The translations under genes were made by a program, and so were the position numbers. The notes below the pieces were generated by a model, which was not told the DNA's origin, searched no databases, and worked only from the letters and a program-made list of their open reading frames with translations. DNA of 64,000 nucleotides from Chimonanthus salicifolius (Eukaryota; Streptophyta; Magnoliopsida; Laurales; Calycanthaceae): positions 4,518,025 to 4,582,024 of the forward strand of contig CM023542.1 in assembly GCA_013350335.1 (NCBI GenBank), written 5' to 3'. This document shows, in pieces, positions 1 to 11,299 of this stretch (position 1 is its first letter; each line of letters begins with the position of its first letter).

Positions 1-1626
1 GACGCCTACCGCAGGCAACTTCTAGGCAAACAATTCCGAATGAGAAAACATCACTGCTGGTCATCGCCTTGCCAGTTCTACTAAGCTCTGGTGCAAGATA
101 GCCTAGAGTCCCAACCACATGGCTAGTTTGAGCACAAGTGCCATGATCATACAACCGAGCGAGCCCAAAATCACCTAATCTTCCATTCAAACCAGAATCT
201 AACAAAACATTGCTGGCTTTGACATCTCTATGTAGGACTACTTGTTCCCATTCTTCATGAAGATACAGAAGAGCTGATGCTACACCCTTGAGGATTTTAT
301 ATCGTTGATCCCAATTCAGTATCGGTTTTCCACGTCCAAACAGGTACTTGTCGAGGCTTCCATTAGACATGAAATCATAGACCAAGAGTAATTCTCCTTT
401 TCGTCGGCAATATCCGAGTAGCTGAACCAAATTCCTGTGTCTCAGTCTTCCAATGCTCACAATCTCTGCTATAAACTCCTTCATCCCCTGTTTCGATTCA
501 TGGGAAACCCGTTTCACTGCAACTTGTGAACCTGATTTTGGAATTACTCCTCTATAGACCTTTCCAAAGCCTCCAGCCCCAAGAAGCTGTGTGTCACTAA
601 AGCTTTTGGTTGCCATCGACAAATCCTTGTAAGAGAACCTATGAGGCCCATACTCCTCTTCCCAATCCTCACGCAATTCTTCGTATTTCTTCTTTCTCAC
701 TGTGTATATGATTACAGAGATAGCTGCCACTAGTAATGCCACTGCAGCCAGTGAGAAACCAATTCTCATTGCTGGATTACTCTGTGATTGTCCTAGTGGT
801 GGGAGAGCGGGAAGGCTAGAGAGATCGAGCTCCTGCAGTTGCCCATTCAACTTAAAGCTCCACCCTAGAATATAATGGGAGCATGATAGCCCACCTGTAG
901 CTGCAGAAAAACCAACATACATGGACTCCATGATAACCGGAGAAAGATCGATAGAGGACGATAGGAGGGGATGTTTTGGTTTGGGGACCGTTGAAGGTGA
1001 CAGTGTTACATTAAGTTGCTTTTCCACTCCATCATATTCTACCCACACCTGTATGGGTTCTCCATTATAAAGGCTAAAATTCTTAACATCTCCATATTCC
1101 TTAGTATAATAAGCCGCAGGAGCCGATTCAACCGACTTCAAGCCATTTAAATCGACGCCCACATGGTTGCCATTTATATCATTCAAATCAGGGTTTAACA
1201 GTGTGTCTAGCTCAACAGCAAAAACATGGTTCAACGAATTTTCGTTGTTTGAAGAATTGAAGATTCCCAAATATTGGCTTGGCATGGCTCCGGGAATCCC
1301 ATGGAGGGTGAGATGGTGAATGCGAGGCCATGAGCGCTCGCATATGGGTATTGAGGAACTAGTGCCACAACGAAACAAGTGGAGAATGAGAAATTTTCTC
1401 TAAATTTAAGAGGAAATGAGTAGAAGGCATGACCAATTTTGTGGTTGGATGTGTCGGTCAGCTGCAAGAGACCACTGGGGTGAATGACTGCAATTCCATC
1501 CAGGCTAATATTAGCTCCATGGAAACCATGGTAGATGAACTGCTCTTTCTCCATTTGCAAGGTTGAAAATATCATACCAAGGAACAGTAGAACTTGAAGA
1601 TGAAGTCTCTTGAGACGTATAGCCAT
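1..1626 (-). CDS. L-type lectin-domain receptor kinase (LecRK), partial, frameshifted
   Basis: Plasma-membrane receptor kinase: an extracellular legume-lectin domain senses a ligand and an internal Ser/Thr kinase signals. In minus-strand order I read a signal peptide (MAIRLKRLHLQVLLFLGMIF), the lectin domain with the metal-site block DLNDINGNHVGVDLN, a transmembrane segment near 715-770 followed by VRKKK, then the juxtamembrane block EEYGPHRFSYKDL and the kinase. Kinase landmarks are the glycine loop GAGGFGKVY, VAVKRV lysine, HRDVKASNVLLD, DFGLA and the APE-equivalent APEL. The gene runs off the left edge after subdomain IX, so the C-terminus is missing. The part from 1626 to about 1290 is in one frame and everything from about 1290 to 1 in another, with no stop in either. 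One base is lacking in the GGG run near 1291-1294. Family resemblance is to clade IV LecRKs. Single exon, as usual. The start at 1626 was chosen because it gives a proper signal peptide. An in-frame ATG at 1740 would only add CT-repeat-encoded Ser-Leu residues. Confidence 0.88.
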
Positions 1627-1629
1627 GGA

Positions 1630-1632
<3 letters not shown>

Positions 1633-1669
<37 letters not shown>
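1633..1669. repeat. (GA)n microsatellite in the LecRK 5' leader
   Basis: Uninterrupted GA dinucleotide run of 37 bases ending 7 bases before the LecRK start codon, so it reads as (TC)n in the transcript leader. CT-rich leaders are common in plants. It is likely to vary in length between individuals. Confidence 0.95.
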
Positions 1670-1671
<2 letters not shown>

Positions 1672-1740
1672 CTTTCTTTCCGTGCAAGAACTATATTCGA
1701 GACTATGAAAGCTTTGGTGTGGATTTTGGGTAGGATTCAT

Positions 1741-3327
1741 GTATTAAATAGATTTCAAAATCCTTTGAGTGGTTGAGAGTTAAATACAATTTCATTCAGA
1801 ATTTACGGTAATTTGACATAAAGAATCAAAGTCAAAATTAAATTCAAATTTCTTCTTTCTTATATAAAACATTATAATTTAGGGTCAACTCCTTTGTAAG
1901 ATGTGTATATACTCTGAATCTCTGATTGTTGGTGAATTTTGACACTATAGATTTACAAGCTGTTTTTTATACCAACCTAAGTACTTATTTTGCTTTTTTT
2001 TTTTTTTAAACTCGGATAACTTCACTTTAAATTAGAGGTGAGACTAATCCTAAAAGCATATGTAAACCTTCCGATTTACAAACACTAGTTAAGTCAATGG
2101 ACAATAACTCTATAGAAAGTGGTCTGAAGGGATTGAGTCTAAATTAAACTCAAGAGCTCATCCTGATACGGGGCTCTTGACAATAGTCTTTACTTCACAA
2201 GACTGAGAACTTGGGAGGGGCCTTCCCAATTACGTTTGGTATCGAGAATTGTTCTCATCCATACATTCACTATGTCGACTGGTATATGTTGACCAGTCAA
2301 CTTAAAGACACGAGATTTACCAAATTTGACCAAAGCCACGTGCATGGAAGGTTGTGATTTTCTGTCTTTTCCGGGAAAAGTCCATTTTCATGTGAAGGAT
2401 GTGTTTTCAGGATAACAAAGAGAAGGGCGTTGAAAATGGATTCCACAACCTCGATTGATTTTTCGAGGGACTGATACAGAAGTAAAATGATTTAAAATAT
2501 AGGAAAAACATTTTAAGACAATCATGTGTAATTATTTCTCAGGAAATTTAATTTAACCAATGACTCATTTTTCATAAAAAAAAATGAAATTAATAGATTT
2601 TGTTACGACAATTGTCAGTTTCTATTGTTTGTTGTGTAAGAGATCCCCACAATGTTGGAATGTTGGCTTTGTCCTCACCCACCTAAATCTTCTTTGTAAC
2701 TCATAAGTTATGTTGGGTCAGGTTGCCTAGTGGGTGAGGGTTCTTTGTAGCATTTGTCACAAATCTTGTTTTTGGGATATCAACGTCAATTGTTAATAGT
2801 GAGATATTTTCAAATTCTCGAATTCTTATTAAGAATTTAACGGAAAAATCTAGCAGAAAATATATTCTTAAAAAAAAATATAAAAAAATAAATAATGTGG
2901 CCGGAGTTTGAAAATATAGATGATATTTCAGAAATAAAAAATGTATATTTTGACCCAAGCGTTTTTAACGGTAAAATCTCGTGATTTTAATAGGAATTTA
3001 CAGTTTCTCACGATAAAAAAGTGTTTTTAACGGGAATTTACTGTTAAAAACGACACACGCGATAAACTCGAGTTTTTAATGCACAAAAGTTATTTTCCCG
3101 ATATTTTCGTGATAAAAATGAAAATATCAGAGATATTTATTATATTGCTTTGTAGCTATTATATTTGGTTAGATTAGACTATTGGCAAAGAGTTAATCAC
3201 ATGTCAGTGTTCAGTTGGCCATTGATTATGGATGTGGTTACAAAGCATGGTCGGATTGGATATTAGGTCACGGTTAGCCTATGAATTTGGTCAAAAGCCT
3301 TAAAATTTACAAATAGTAGAATTGTCC
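1741..3327. other. Intergenic, AT-rich, no gene seen
   Basis: Upstream region of the lectin kinase. It contains one SINE-like repeat (described separately) and AT-rich sequence with short homopolymers. A weak TATTTAA-like box lies just upstream of the leader near 1743-1752. I see no coding exon on either strand. Confidence 0.6.
1994..2180 (-). mobile_element. SINE-like element, minus orientation
   Basis: Begins on the plus strand with a poly-T run (1994-2007), i.e. a 3' poly-A tail in the minus sense. The tail-proximal block reads TAGGATTAGTCTCACCTC in the minus sense and recurs with changes at 24016-24190 (TAGGATTAATCTCACCACC). The far end has a B-box-like CTTGAGTTTAATTTAGACTC. I infer a tRNA-derived SINE; the exact 5' end is unclear and no target duplication was found. 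Confidence 0.45.
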
Positions 3328-4470
3328 TTTTTTTTTTTTTTTTTTGAACAGTAAAGAAGAAGATTATATTAAGAAGAAGCAGATACAAAACAAGAAAAAA
3401 GATACAAAAAGGCTTAAGAGACTTACACCAAAAGAAAAAAACAACACTACACAAACCGCTAGAAAAATAAATAAAACCCACTCCAACAAAAAACTAATCT
3501 CCAGGAAAGTTGAAGACCCCACGAGTCGAGCCATCCACACCGTTCTTGGCAAAGTAGTCTGCCACAGCATTAGCAGAGCGACTGATGTGGATAAAAGACA
3601 CCTCCATACCCGCGGTTAATTCCTTAATCTCCCTAACCAAAGTAATTAATCTCCAAGGAGGACGCTTCAAGCCCTCAGTCCATTTAATTGTATTGGAAGA
3701 ATCACTCTCAATTACTACATTCCCCCTCCACCCAAAATCGGCTCCTAAAGACAGGGCTCTCCTAATGCTAAGAAGTTTAGCCTCATTAGACTTCACGATC
3801 CCCACATATTCAGAAAACACCAATCGCGTGGACCCCAAATGATCCCTAAGAACTCCACTAATCCCTGCAGGACCCGGTTTACCCCTAGAGGCCCCATCCA
3901 CATTAAACTTCAACGTACCAAAGGTCGATGGAGACCAATCTAAGAGGTTCTTGCGAATCCGAGGGCGAGACATTAAGCCCCCTTCCCAACATTGAATAAG
4001 GTCAGAGGTTTTTAGATCACTAAAAGCCTGATAAGAACAAAGCCAGACACACAAATTCCTTTTTGCTTTCTGAAAGAGATCCCTAATTTCCATAACCTTA
4101 CCTTCAAAGATCCTAGCATTCATTTCTTTCCAAATAGACCAAAGGATCACGGCAGGGACAGTGATCCAGGCCCACTTCCTTTTGCAGTTACAATTAGAAA
4201 TAAATCAGGAACTCACCAGACCCTCTAATGATCCAGAAGAAACCCAATAAACACCCATAAGATCTGAAAAGTAGCTCTACAATTTCCAACTCAGAGGGCA
4301 AGAAACAAAAAGATGGTCAGCAGTCTCATCAGCCAAGCCACAAAGGGGGACAACTGATGTCACTATCATCACCAAGCATACCTCTACGTTTCAAGTCAGC
4401 CCTAGTTAAAATTGTCTTTTTTGTTCTTCCCGGTAATTCATTTTCCACAAGAAGTGTAAAAAAATCTTCA
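3328..4470 (-). mobile_element. 5'-truncated LINE (non-LTR retrotransposon), decayed
   Basis: In the minus sense this holds the end of a LINE ORF2: a zinc-knuckle-like zf-RVT segment near 4340-4270 (a CPLCGLADETADHLF-like block that needs a one-base frameshift), then an RNase H-like domain, a short 3' UTR and a poly-A tail (poly-T 3328-3346 on the plus strand). The reverse transcriptase is absent. The RNase H region closely resembles the LINE at 20823-22183, for example KFNVDGASRGKPGPAGI here versus KFNVDGASKGKPGPAGI there, so both belong to one family. The 5' limit near 4470 is approximate; I saw no clear target-site duplication. Confidence 0.8.
3494..4150 (-). pseudogene. LINE ORF2 C-terminus, RNase H-like domain (RVT_3), remnant
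   Basis: Open frame of 218 codons forming the final part of a LINE polyprotein. RNase H landmarks are FNVDGAS (first Asp), SNEAKLLSIRRAL, IESDSS (second Asp) and NAVADYFAKNG (last Asp). The related copy at 20841-22013 has SNEAELLSIRRAL, so the catalytic Glu position is Lys here and the enzyme is presumably dead. The reading frame upstream is broken, so this is a fossil and not a cellular gene. Confidence 0.8.
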
Positions 4471-6688
4471 ATCACAGAAATTATTTTTTAGATGTCTGTA
4501 TGGAACAATGGAAAAAAATTGTTAATATTTTTAAAAAAAATGGAACAATGGAAAAAATAATATTAAAATCATTTTTATTTCTAAAAAAATGTCAAGGGCT
4601 GAATTGGCACCAGGTATTTGAAAACAGAAACTACAAAACACGTGGATATTCAATGAATTTTGCAGGCCTAAAAGGAAAGTTGGAGAACTATAGAAGGACT
4701 ACCTGTCTTCATCCTCTAGTGAGTGTTGAAAAATTCAAACCATACGTATTGATTTTATATATGTCGATACGTATGGAATAAGCCATACAAGTACAGTATC
4801 GCCCGGCAAGATATCAAGTCAAAATTTTAATTTTTCAAAAAGATATTGTTTCAAACATTTTTTAATTGAATTCCTTTCCAAACTTTTTTCCTTTGAAATT
4901 TAGCCATTTTGAATTGTTTTTATCAAAATTTTGAATTTTCACTCTAAGATAATCTTCATTTTAAATTTTTTTTTTTTAAATTGTTAATGAAATAATATTG
5001 AGTTCTTATAGAATTGAATGGAGATGTCCTAATATAATTGATATAGTTTGTAACACCTATGTGTGAATTTTCAAAAAAAATAAAAAAAATAATAAAGACC
5101 GGTTTTCTAAAGGTAATTCCCATTTGGGAGTTTCTTGTGGAAAGATTAATGAAGTTATATATAAATATTTATGGAATTAAATGAAAATCCTTAATATAAT
5201 TGATACAATTTTTCTAATATTTTCAATAAATTCAATTTTTTTTTAAAAAAAAATATGAATCATAATAGAAAATACATATCACTGCAGGATACTAGACAAC
5301 ATGAATTTCATATCTGATATATCCTTATAATGGTTTTCTTTTTCTAAAAATTTTAAAACATACTTTATTTATATCAAAATTTCGATTCTCAAAGGTGTAA
5401 TACTCTATAGAAATAACCATTTTTTTAACAAACATACACTCATACTAGGTTTTCCACTTCTTTAAAAAAAAATCGTATTTTTTGTATTTTTTCAAATTTA
5501 TTTTAAAAAATAATAAAAGAGAAACTGATTCAATGATATGTATCAGCTACCATTTTTATTACCCCTACTAGCCCTCTACTATACAAATTATGTTCCACAC
5601 CTGTTCATTTGGCCTCTAGCTTACTATGCTACTATTCCACCATTTGCCAATTGCCAGTTCCAAATCCAAATGAAGGACCGTTGATTCCTAACAAGGTACT
5701 TGGCTCTAACATTTTCAGTCTTCATCTTCTTCAAGTCTTCAACCATGAACTAATGAAGGACTAAGTGATATCACAATGAATCGACAGGTGAGCCTACATT
5801 GCATATTTGCTGCCTTTTGTCAAAGCTTACATCATCGCCGCTTGTATCTAAATTCTTCGTTAAGGAAAATATGTCCAAATATTCACACTCAATGAGCAAA
5901 AACCAAACAGAGAAATCACTAGCATTTTGAATATGGATGGATATACAGAGACATAAGACTGGGTTTTTGATAAGGTAGGATGGACAAATATTACTCAAAA
6001 CATGACTCCAGATAGATGATGAAATGGGTCTTGTTGAAGATGATATTATCCTTTAATGCATCATGATGTGTCCAACTGGATGAGAAAATGAAAATCGATT
6101 GTGCCATGTATGATGGACACCAACGGATGGATGGTCTGGATGGAAATTGATTGTTGTTCTATGCTGTTCATTTCTTCCTCAAATGAGAAGCATTTGAGAA
6201 TATACCAGTCTATTGGCACCTTGCTATCTTGGTAAGAGAGTAAATTCACTTGTACTAGCATGAACCCAATAAAGAGAAGGATGAACAAAACTATTTATAG
6301 TAAAAATTGTCTAAACTGCAGGGAGAGATGGGTAAATGATGCAATTAATAATTGTTTTGTCAAACTGTTGAACAAGGAAACCACTTTTACTTGCTTCAAG
6401 AGCCTTCAGATAAGAATACAGTGTGGTGCATCTTGTTTGTTACATCCCCATTGACATTTCCATCGCTCAAAGTAATACTCACGAACATAAAAAATGGAAA
6501 ATGACGGGCAATTTGAACCTTAAACACTATAATCTACAACAATTATACACATGCCTTCTTCTACTTAATTCCAACAAAAAGGCCATCCAGCCCTTGCTAC
6601 AGGCTTTCTTTACAACTCTAAAACCCTGTATATTAACAAGAAAAAAAATGTTTTATGTATGTTGTTGCCTCTCTTGGACACCATTCTA
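4471..6688. other. Intergenic, very AT-rich, no gene seen
   Basis: Long poly-A/poly-T-rich spacer between the LINE remnant and the 3' end of the hAT-derived gene. The right part (about 6290-6688) probably contains that gene's 3' UTR. I found no splice-compatible coding exons or structured repeats. Confidence 0.5.
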
Positions 6689-9600
6689 CTAGCTCCCATT
6701 GTCATCATCATCATCTTCACCATTGCAAGCATTGTAGATCTCCTCATCATCATAACCTGACCCATTGTTAACTCAAATCATTTGGGTATTCTATATCTAT
6801 GATCAAGCCTTAAAGGAGTCAAATGAGCATTCTATGTCTACACTCAAGCTTTTAAAGCAAACGAGATACATACCCATAGCTAATCCTTCAGGATCATAGT
6901 CTGTAAATTCTGAATGTGTAGTAGTAGCTACAGGCTGGTCGACAGCTATCCAATCCAAATCCCCACATTCATCGAAGTATGAGTCCTTCTCTACAACCCA
7001 CTCTTCCACGCAGTCTATGTTCTCATGTGAAATGGGGTCGAAAAGTTTATCCTTTAAGTGTTGCCTGGGGTATTCATGAATTATATAGTTTAGTTTTGAA
7101 TTCATGAATTACATGGTTTAGTTTTGAAAATAACATCATCCTTAAAAGTGCATTTGCATGAAACCCAAAAACGCAAGTGGATATAGAACTTTTTTAATCT
7201 TGGAGCCGCTTGGAAGGGCAATGCATTAGCCAGAACTATTTTCGACTTCTGCTTGCTTAGTCATTTACCCACAAAAAAAAAACCTGCTTCCCACAAATTA
7301 TGATTCCCCACATTCTTGAATGGAATGAATAGTGATTTTGTGGAAGCACTTCACCCATTAAAGAAAGTATGAACACCCAAATGCAGCCTAATGGGATCAA
7401 GAATTGATTGAGTACATAATCAACAAACTTCCTTTTTAAATACCTTCGCTGAAGTCGTAAGTTGTATTGGACAAAAACCAGGTCATTGAGACGTTGATGT
7501 TCCAGGCGGTTTCTTCTCTGATCATGACTATTCTCAACAAGAATACTATCACTTCTGCATCCACTTGAGCTGCAAGTTTGACTGAGAATGTGTATGGCCA
7601 AACGTGTCAAATTTGGGCAACCCCCTCCATATGTAGACCACCAATCAGCTATAAGAATTGAATTGTCAAAAGTAATTAGCAGATTCTGACTAAACCTCAT
7701 AAAAATATGGTGAGTTTAAATGCATGAATGTGTGCGTGTGTGTGTGATATATTTGCTGTTGGACAGAATGGTCACCCTGCATGACATAGCTGCTTCATTT
7801 GCACATGAATAGACCCATGTAGAAGCAATACAATAAAGCAATTTGAATTGAAGTCCTCCCAGACAGGTAACCATACAATCTCTCTTAAAACACATAAATT
7901 TTGAAAGAACACAAAATATAAATGAAACAAATATCACATCAATTAATGGTGCATTTGGATGCTTATGAAAAGGTAAGCAGGTAGGACCTGAAGCATTTGA
8001 AGTACTAATGTGGGGGAAGAAATGGCAGAAAAAAAATGGTATGCCACTCATTGTGACTCATTTCACAACACAAGTGTTTACACTCGTTGAAATTAAAAAG
8101 CCATCAAATCCCACAACATCATCATCTAAGCCATTATCCCATCATTCCAGGGTTGGTATTTTAACTTGGATTTGGAAAACTGTTTCCATGGGTCTACTGC
8201 CTATCCAATGCTCATGGGACTGAAACCCACAACTTTTAGGCTGTAATAAGAAGCCCTTACCAATTGTCTTACAGGTTCTTGTCACCATCAAATCCCACAT
8301 AAATATCTGTTATGCTTATGATTTTGGGTACATCCATCCATATGCACTAGAAATAAATACAATTTTTTGAGATATAAATGTAAGTATGGACAAAAATTTT
8401 CTTACCAGGAAGCAAAGTTTCTCTTGCCCGAATAGCCATCTTTCTTCCAAAATCTCCAGTAGCATTCTTGTATGAGCTCAGTTCTTTGTTGATTTTATCT
8501 TGTATATTTATGTCAGGAACCAACCTTTCTATACAGTCTAACATCCCTGACATAATCTCATTATGTACATCTCCTTGGATGCTATAGAAAATTCGTGGGT
8601 TAAGGAAGAAACCTGCTGCATGAAGAGGACGTTGTAACTGTCTATCCCATCTACAGTCTATGATGTTCCAATAGGGCATGTAGTCTTTCTTCTTCTTCAG
8701 CTCTTTCTTGATAGCTTCTTTCACACGATACATACCCTCATAGATGTAGCCCATGGTCGGCCTTTTACTGCAATCAACCATCCTCAACACCCGTAGAAGT
8801 GGTTCTGTTAAACGAATGATAGTGATGCAGTCAGACCAAAAACCTGAACTACAGATAAGATCAGCCATTGCAACACTTATGGGCTTTTTTGAATGTGGAC
8901 AGTCCATCCACTCCTTCGAAGTAATCATAGCCATCAAATTATCCTTTAAACTAACCATGCTTTGCAATGTGGTGAAGCTTGTAGCAGAGGGAGTGAAAGT
9001 AGGCAGTATCAATTCCTTCCCCCCAGTGTGCTTCCTCATCATATTCAAAACAACACTGTGATTGTGGATGAATCTTGAAATTGATTTCGCAAGTTCGATA
9101 GTAGAATTTATACACTCTAGTTTCCCAATATCCTCAAGCATCAAATTTATGCAACGGGCAGCACATGGACTACAAAACAGAGTAGGGAAGGTTTCAGTCA
9201 ACCTTTTGGCAGCAGCAGTATAGTTTTCCCCATAAGTAGTGATTACCTGAATTACATGTTTTACACCAACTTCTTCTACCACTTCCTTAAGCAACTCAAA
9301 GAGAGAATCCACTGATGTAACAATAAACGATGCATCAATGGATTTCAAAAACATTGTCCCCTGAGGGCAATAGATAAAGAAGTTTATCAAAATTTTACCC
9401 GTTTCAGTTGTCCATTCGTCGGCCATAATGGAGCATCCAGTCCTTCCCCATGTCCCCTTATATTGCTCCAAAACATTATTTACCTCTACCACTGCATTCT
9501 TCAAGATCCAACCACGCAAATCATGATACGAGGGCCCTTCTAGCCCTGGCCCAGCTGAGGCTATAGCATCAATCATTGGTTGAAAGTAAACTGAATTAAC

Positions 9601-10206
9601 TGCATTGAAAGGCACCCCTGCATCATAAAGAAAACGAGCAATTGCCATATGCACCTGATCTTTTACATTTGACAGCCCAGAGTTGAGTTTACCAATGGGA
9701 GAAGCATTAAAAGTTGGAGGAGATGGAGGAGGAATGTTCTTTGGTCTCCCTCTCTTTCTTTTTTCTGGACTTTTTACCACCTCATCCTCTTGTTTTGCCA
9801 ACAAACCTGAATTTGATTCGGTCTCCTCAGGTAATGCAAGCAATTGGAGCCCAGTATCGATTTCATTTTGATTGGCAAATGTGTAATCAATTTTCTTAGC
9901 AACTGGGGCGAGGCTCTGAATGTCTTCAGCTATCTTTTGCTTCTTTCTCTTTTTCACTACAACTCCATCTAAGCTTTGTTGCATTGCATTCTGAACATCT
10001 GGTTGCACTCGCGGGCAAATTGCTGCATTGCCCTTTTGTCTAGCAAGATGTTCTTTTATACGATGGATACCACCACCAGAGAAAATTTTCCCACAGTAGA
10101 CACACTTGAGCTGGATTCGGTCCCCACACTTGATCATCTGGCAATGCTTCCATGCTGGGTCATGTTTTTGAGAACCGATAGGCACCAATTCTGGCGTGGA
10201 TGCCAT
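6689..10206 (-). CDS. hAT-transposase-derived BED zinc-finger / DUF659 protein
   Basis: Probably nuclear and DNA-binding; a domesticated hAT transposase of the type annotated in Arabidopsis as At3g22220/At4g15020 (known family); its precise role is unknown. Exons in minus order are 10206-8406, 7648-7444, 7064-6874 and 6756-6689, giving 754 residues. All junctions are GT-AG and phases close. Domains: BED zinc finger at about residues 15-60 (C35, C38, H48, H53), basic stretch KKRKKQK near 85, an AT-hook-like KRGRPK, DUF659 at about 200-350, a hAT C-terminal dimerisation segment in exon 2, and an acidic tail ending EDDDDDNGS. The start at 10206 was chosen because MASTPELVPIGSQKHDPAWKH matches family N-termini. 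A splice acceptor (gctgttag) lies 4 bases upstream, so the in-frame ATG at 10224 would be intronic. No terminal inverted repeats were seen around the gene, as expected for a domesticated copy. Intron 1 is 757 bp, the others 379 and 117 bp. Confidence 0.87.
8215..8285 (-). repeat. Short tRNA-like SINE fragment in intron 1 of the hAT-derived gene
   Basis: In the minus sense a block reading AAAAGTTGTGGGTTTCAGTC resembles a Pol III B box, preceded by an A-box-like stretch. The same block occurs at 10553-10655 (AAAAGTTGTGGGTTCGAGTG). I infer a shared short SINE family; boundaries are approximate. Confidence 0.35.
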
Positions 10207-10210
10207 TAAA

Positions 10211-11280
10211 CTAACAGCACCCACAATGTTAAAAAATAATCAATGAATGGTAAACACCACAAACTTTTATATCAAAACAAGGCATTTTTTTCTTAATCAA
10301 ATCCATTGAATGATAAAGTTTCTTTAGGTTGAACAAGTGACTGAACAAGTGGATTACAGATCATCTACATCATGGGTAAAGCATCAATAAATATGCAAAA
10401 GTCAGTAAAATGTGTAATTCTGACCAAAATAGTGAATATCATTCTAATGGAAGTGATATATTGGCCTCAGATTAGATACTTTGTACCTTTGCATATATAA
10501 TCTAGTTGCCAAATCATCCAGAAGAAGGGATATTGTCATCATTTCTAACATTCCTTTTTTTTATTGAAAAAAAGGTACAATCACTCGAACCCACAACTTT
10601 TACAGTTGACAGGTTTAGATGAAGAACTGCCAACCCTGCCACATGCTCTTATCATCAGTTCATGCATTCTTCAATGTGTGAAATGATAAAAGTACCCCTC
10701 TTTGAAACCTTCCTATTGGATTGTACACCATTTCACAGGGAAACAATTGGGTTGAATGGTTTGGATGGACTTAAGTGAAAGGCATTTGCCTGTAATGAGA
10801 GGCTTTAAAGTGAGTACAATGGCAATGCCTTAACAGCAATGGCTACCGTGATTCCATTACCCAGACCATCCATTTTGTAGGCAACATTACAAATGCATTA
10901 TCCAGCAAAAAAAATAAAAAATCAAAGCTGCTTCGAACAGGAAGTTTACTTGATATTCTACACTCAACAAGGAATGTTCGAATTTCTAACATTTTCAGGC
11001 TGTAGAGATTTCTGGGGCTTGGCCCACCTATGATGGAACCCACCAGATGAACGGTCTACACAACCGCAAAGGCGTGGCCCACATTACTACTTCTGGCCAA
11101 ACTAAGATGTCCCTCGTAGGGATTTGTGTAATTAATTCCACCATAATTAAACTAACTCTTTCAATTTACTATAACAAAGAAATGACATGATAACGATAAA
11201 TTTTTTTAAAAAAAGTTGAAACAAAAGAAAATCTTAACAACGGTAAAAAGAGCTATCAGAAGCTGTAAAAAATTACTTAC
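10211..11280 (-). other. Inferred 5'-UTR intron of the hAT-derived gene
   Basis: A good acceptor (TGCTGTTAG) sits immediately before the chosen start codon and a strong donor (A|GTAAGTAA) lies at 11280. A CT-rich leader-like segment upstream (about 11340-11400) would be the non-coding first exon. This is inferred from splice signals only. Confidence 0.4.
10553..10655 (-). repeat. Short SINE-like element
   Basis: Poly-T on the plus side at 10553-10562, then in the minus sense a B-box-like GTGGGTTCGAGTG and an A-box-like GGCAGGGTTGGCAG. It is related to 8215-8285. It lies within the inferred 5'-UTR intron. Confidence 0.4.
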
Positions 11281-11299
11281 TAGGGATAAAAAAATTCTA

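Noticed and set aside
1594..1776. Plus-strand frame with a long Arg-Glu repeat (EREREREREREREREA type)
   Set aside because: It is only the translation of the GA microsatellite antisense to the lectin-kinase leader; a similar frame at 17551-17796 has the same cause.
7716..8051. 111-codon minus-strand frame between hAT exons 1 and 2
   Set aside because: Falls inside intron 1 of the phased gene model and shows no similarity to hAT proteins.
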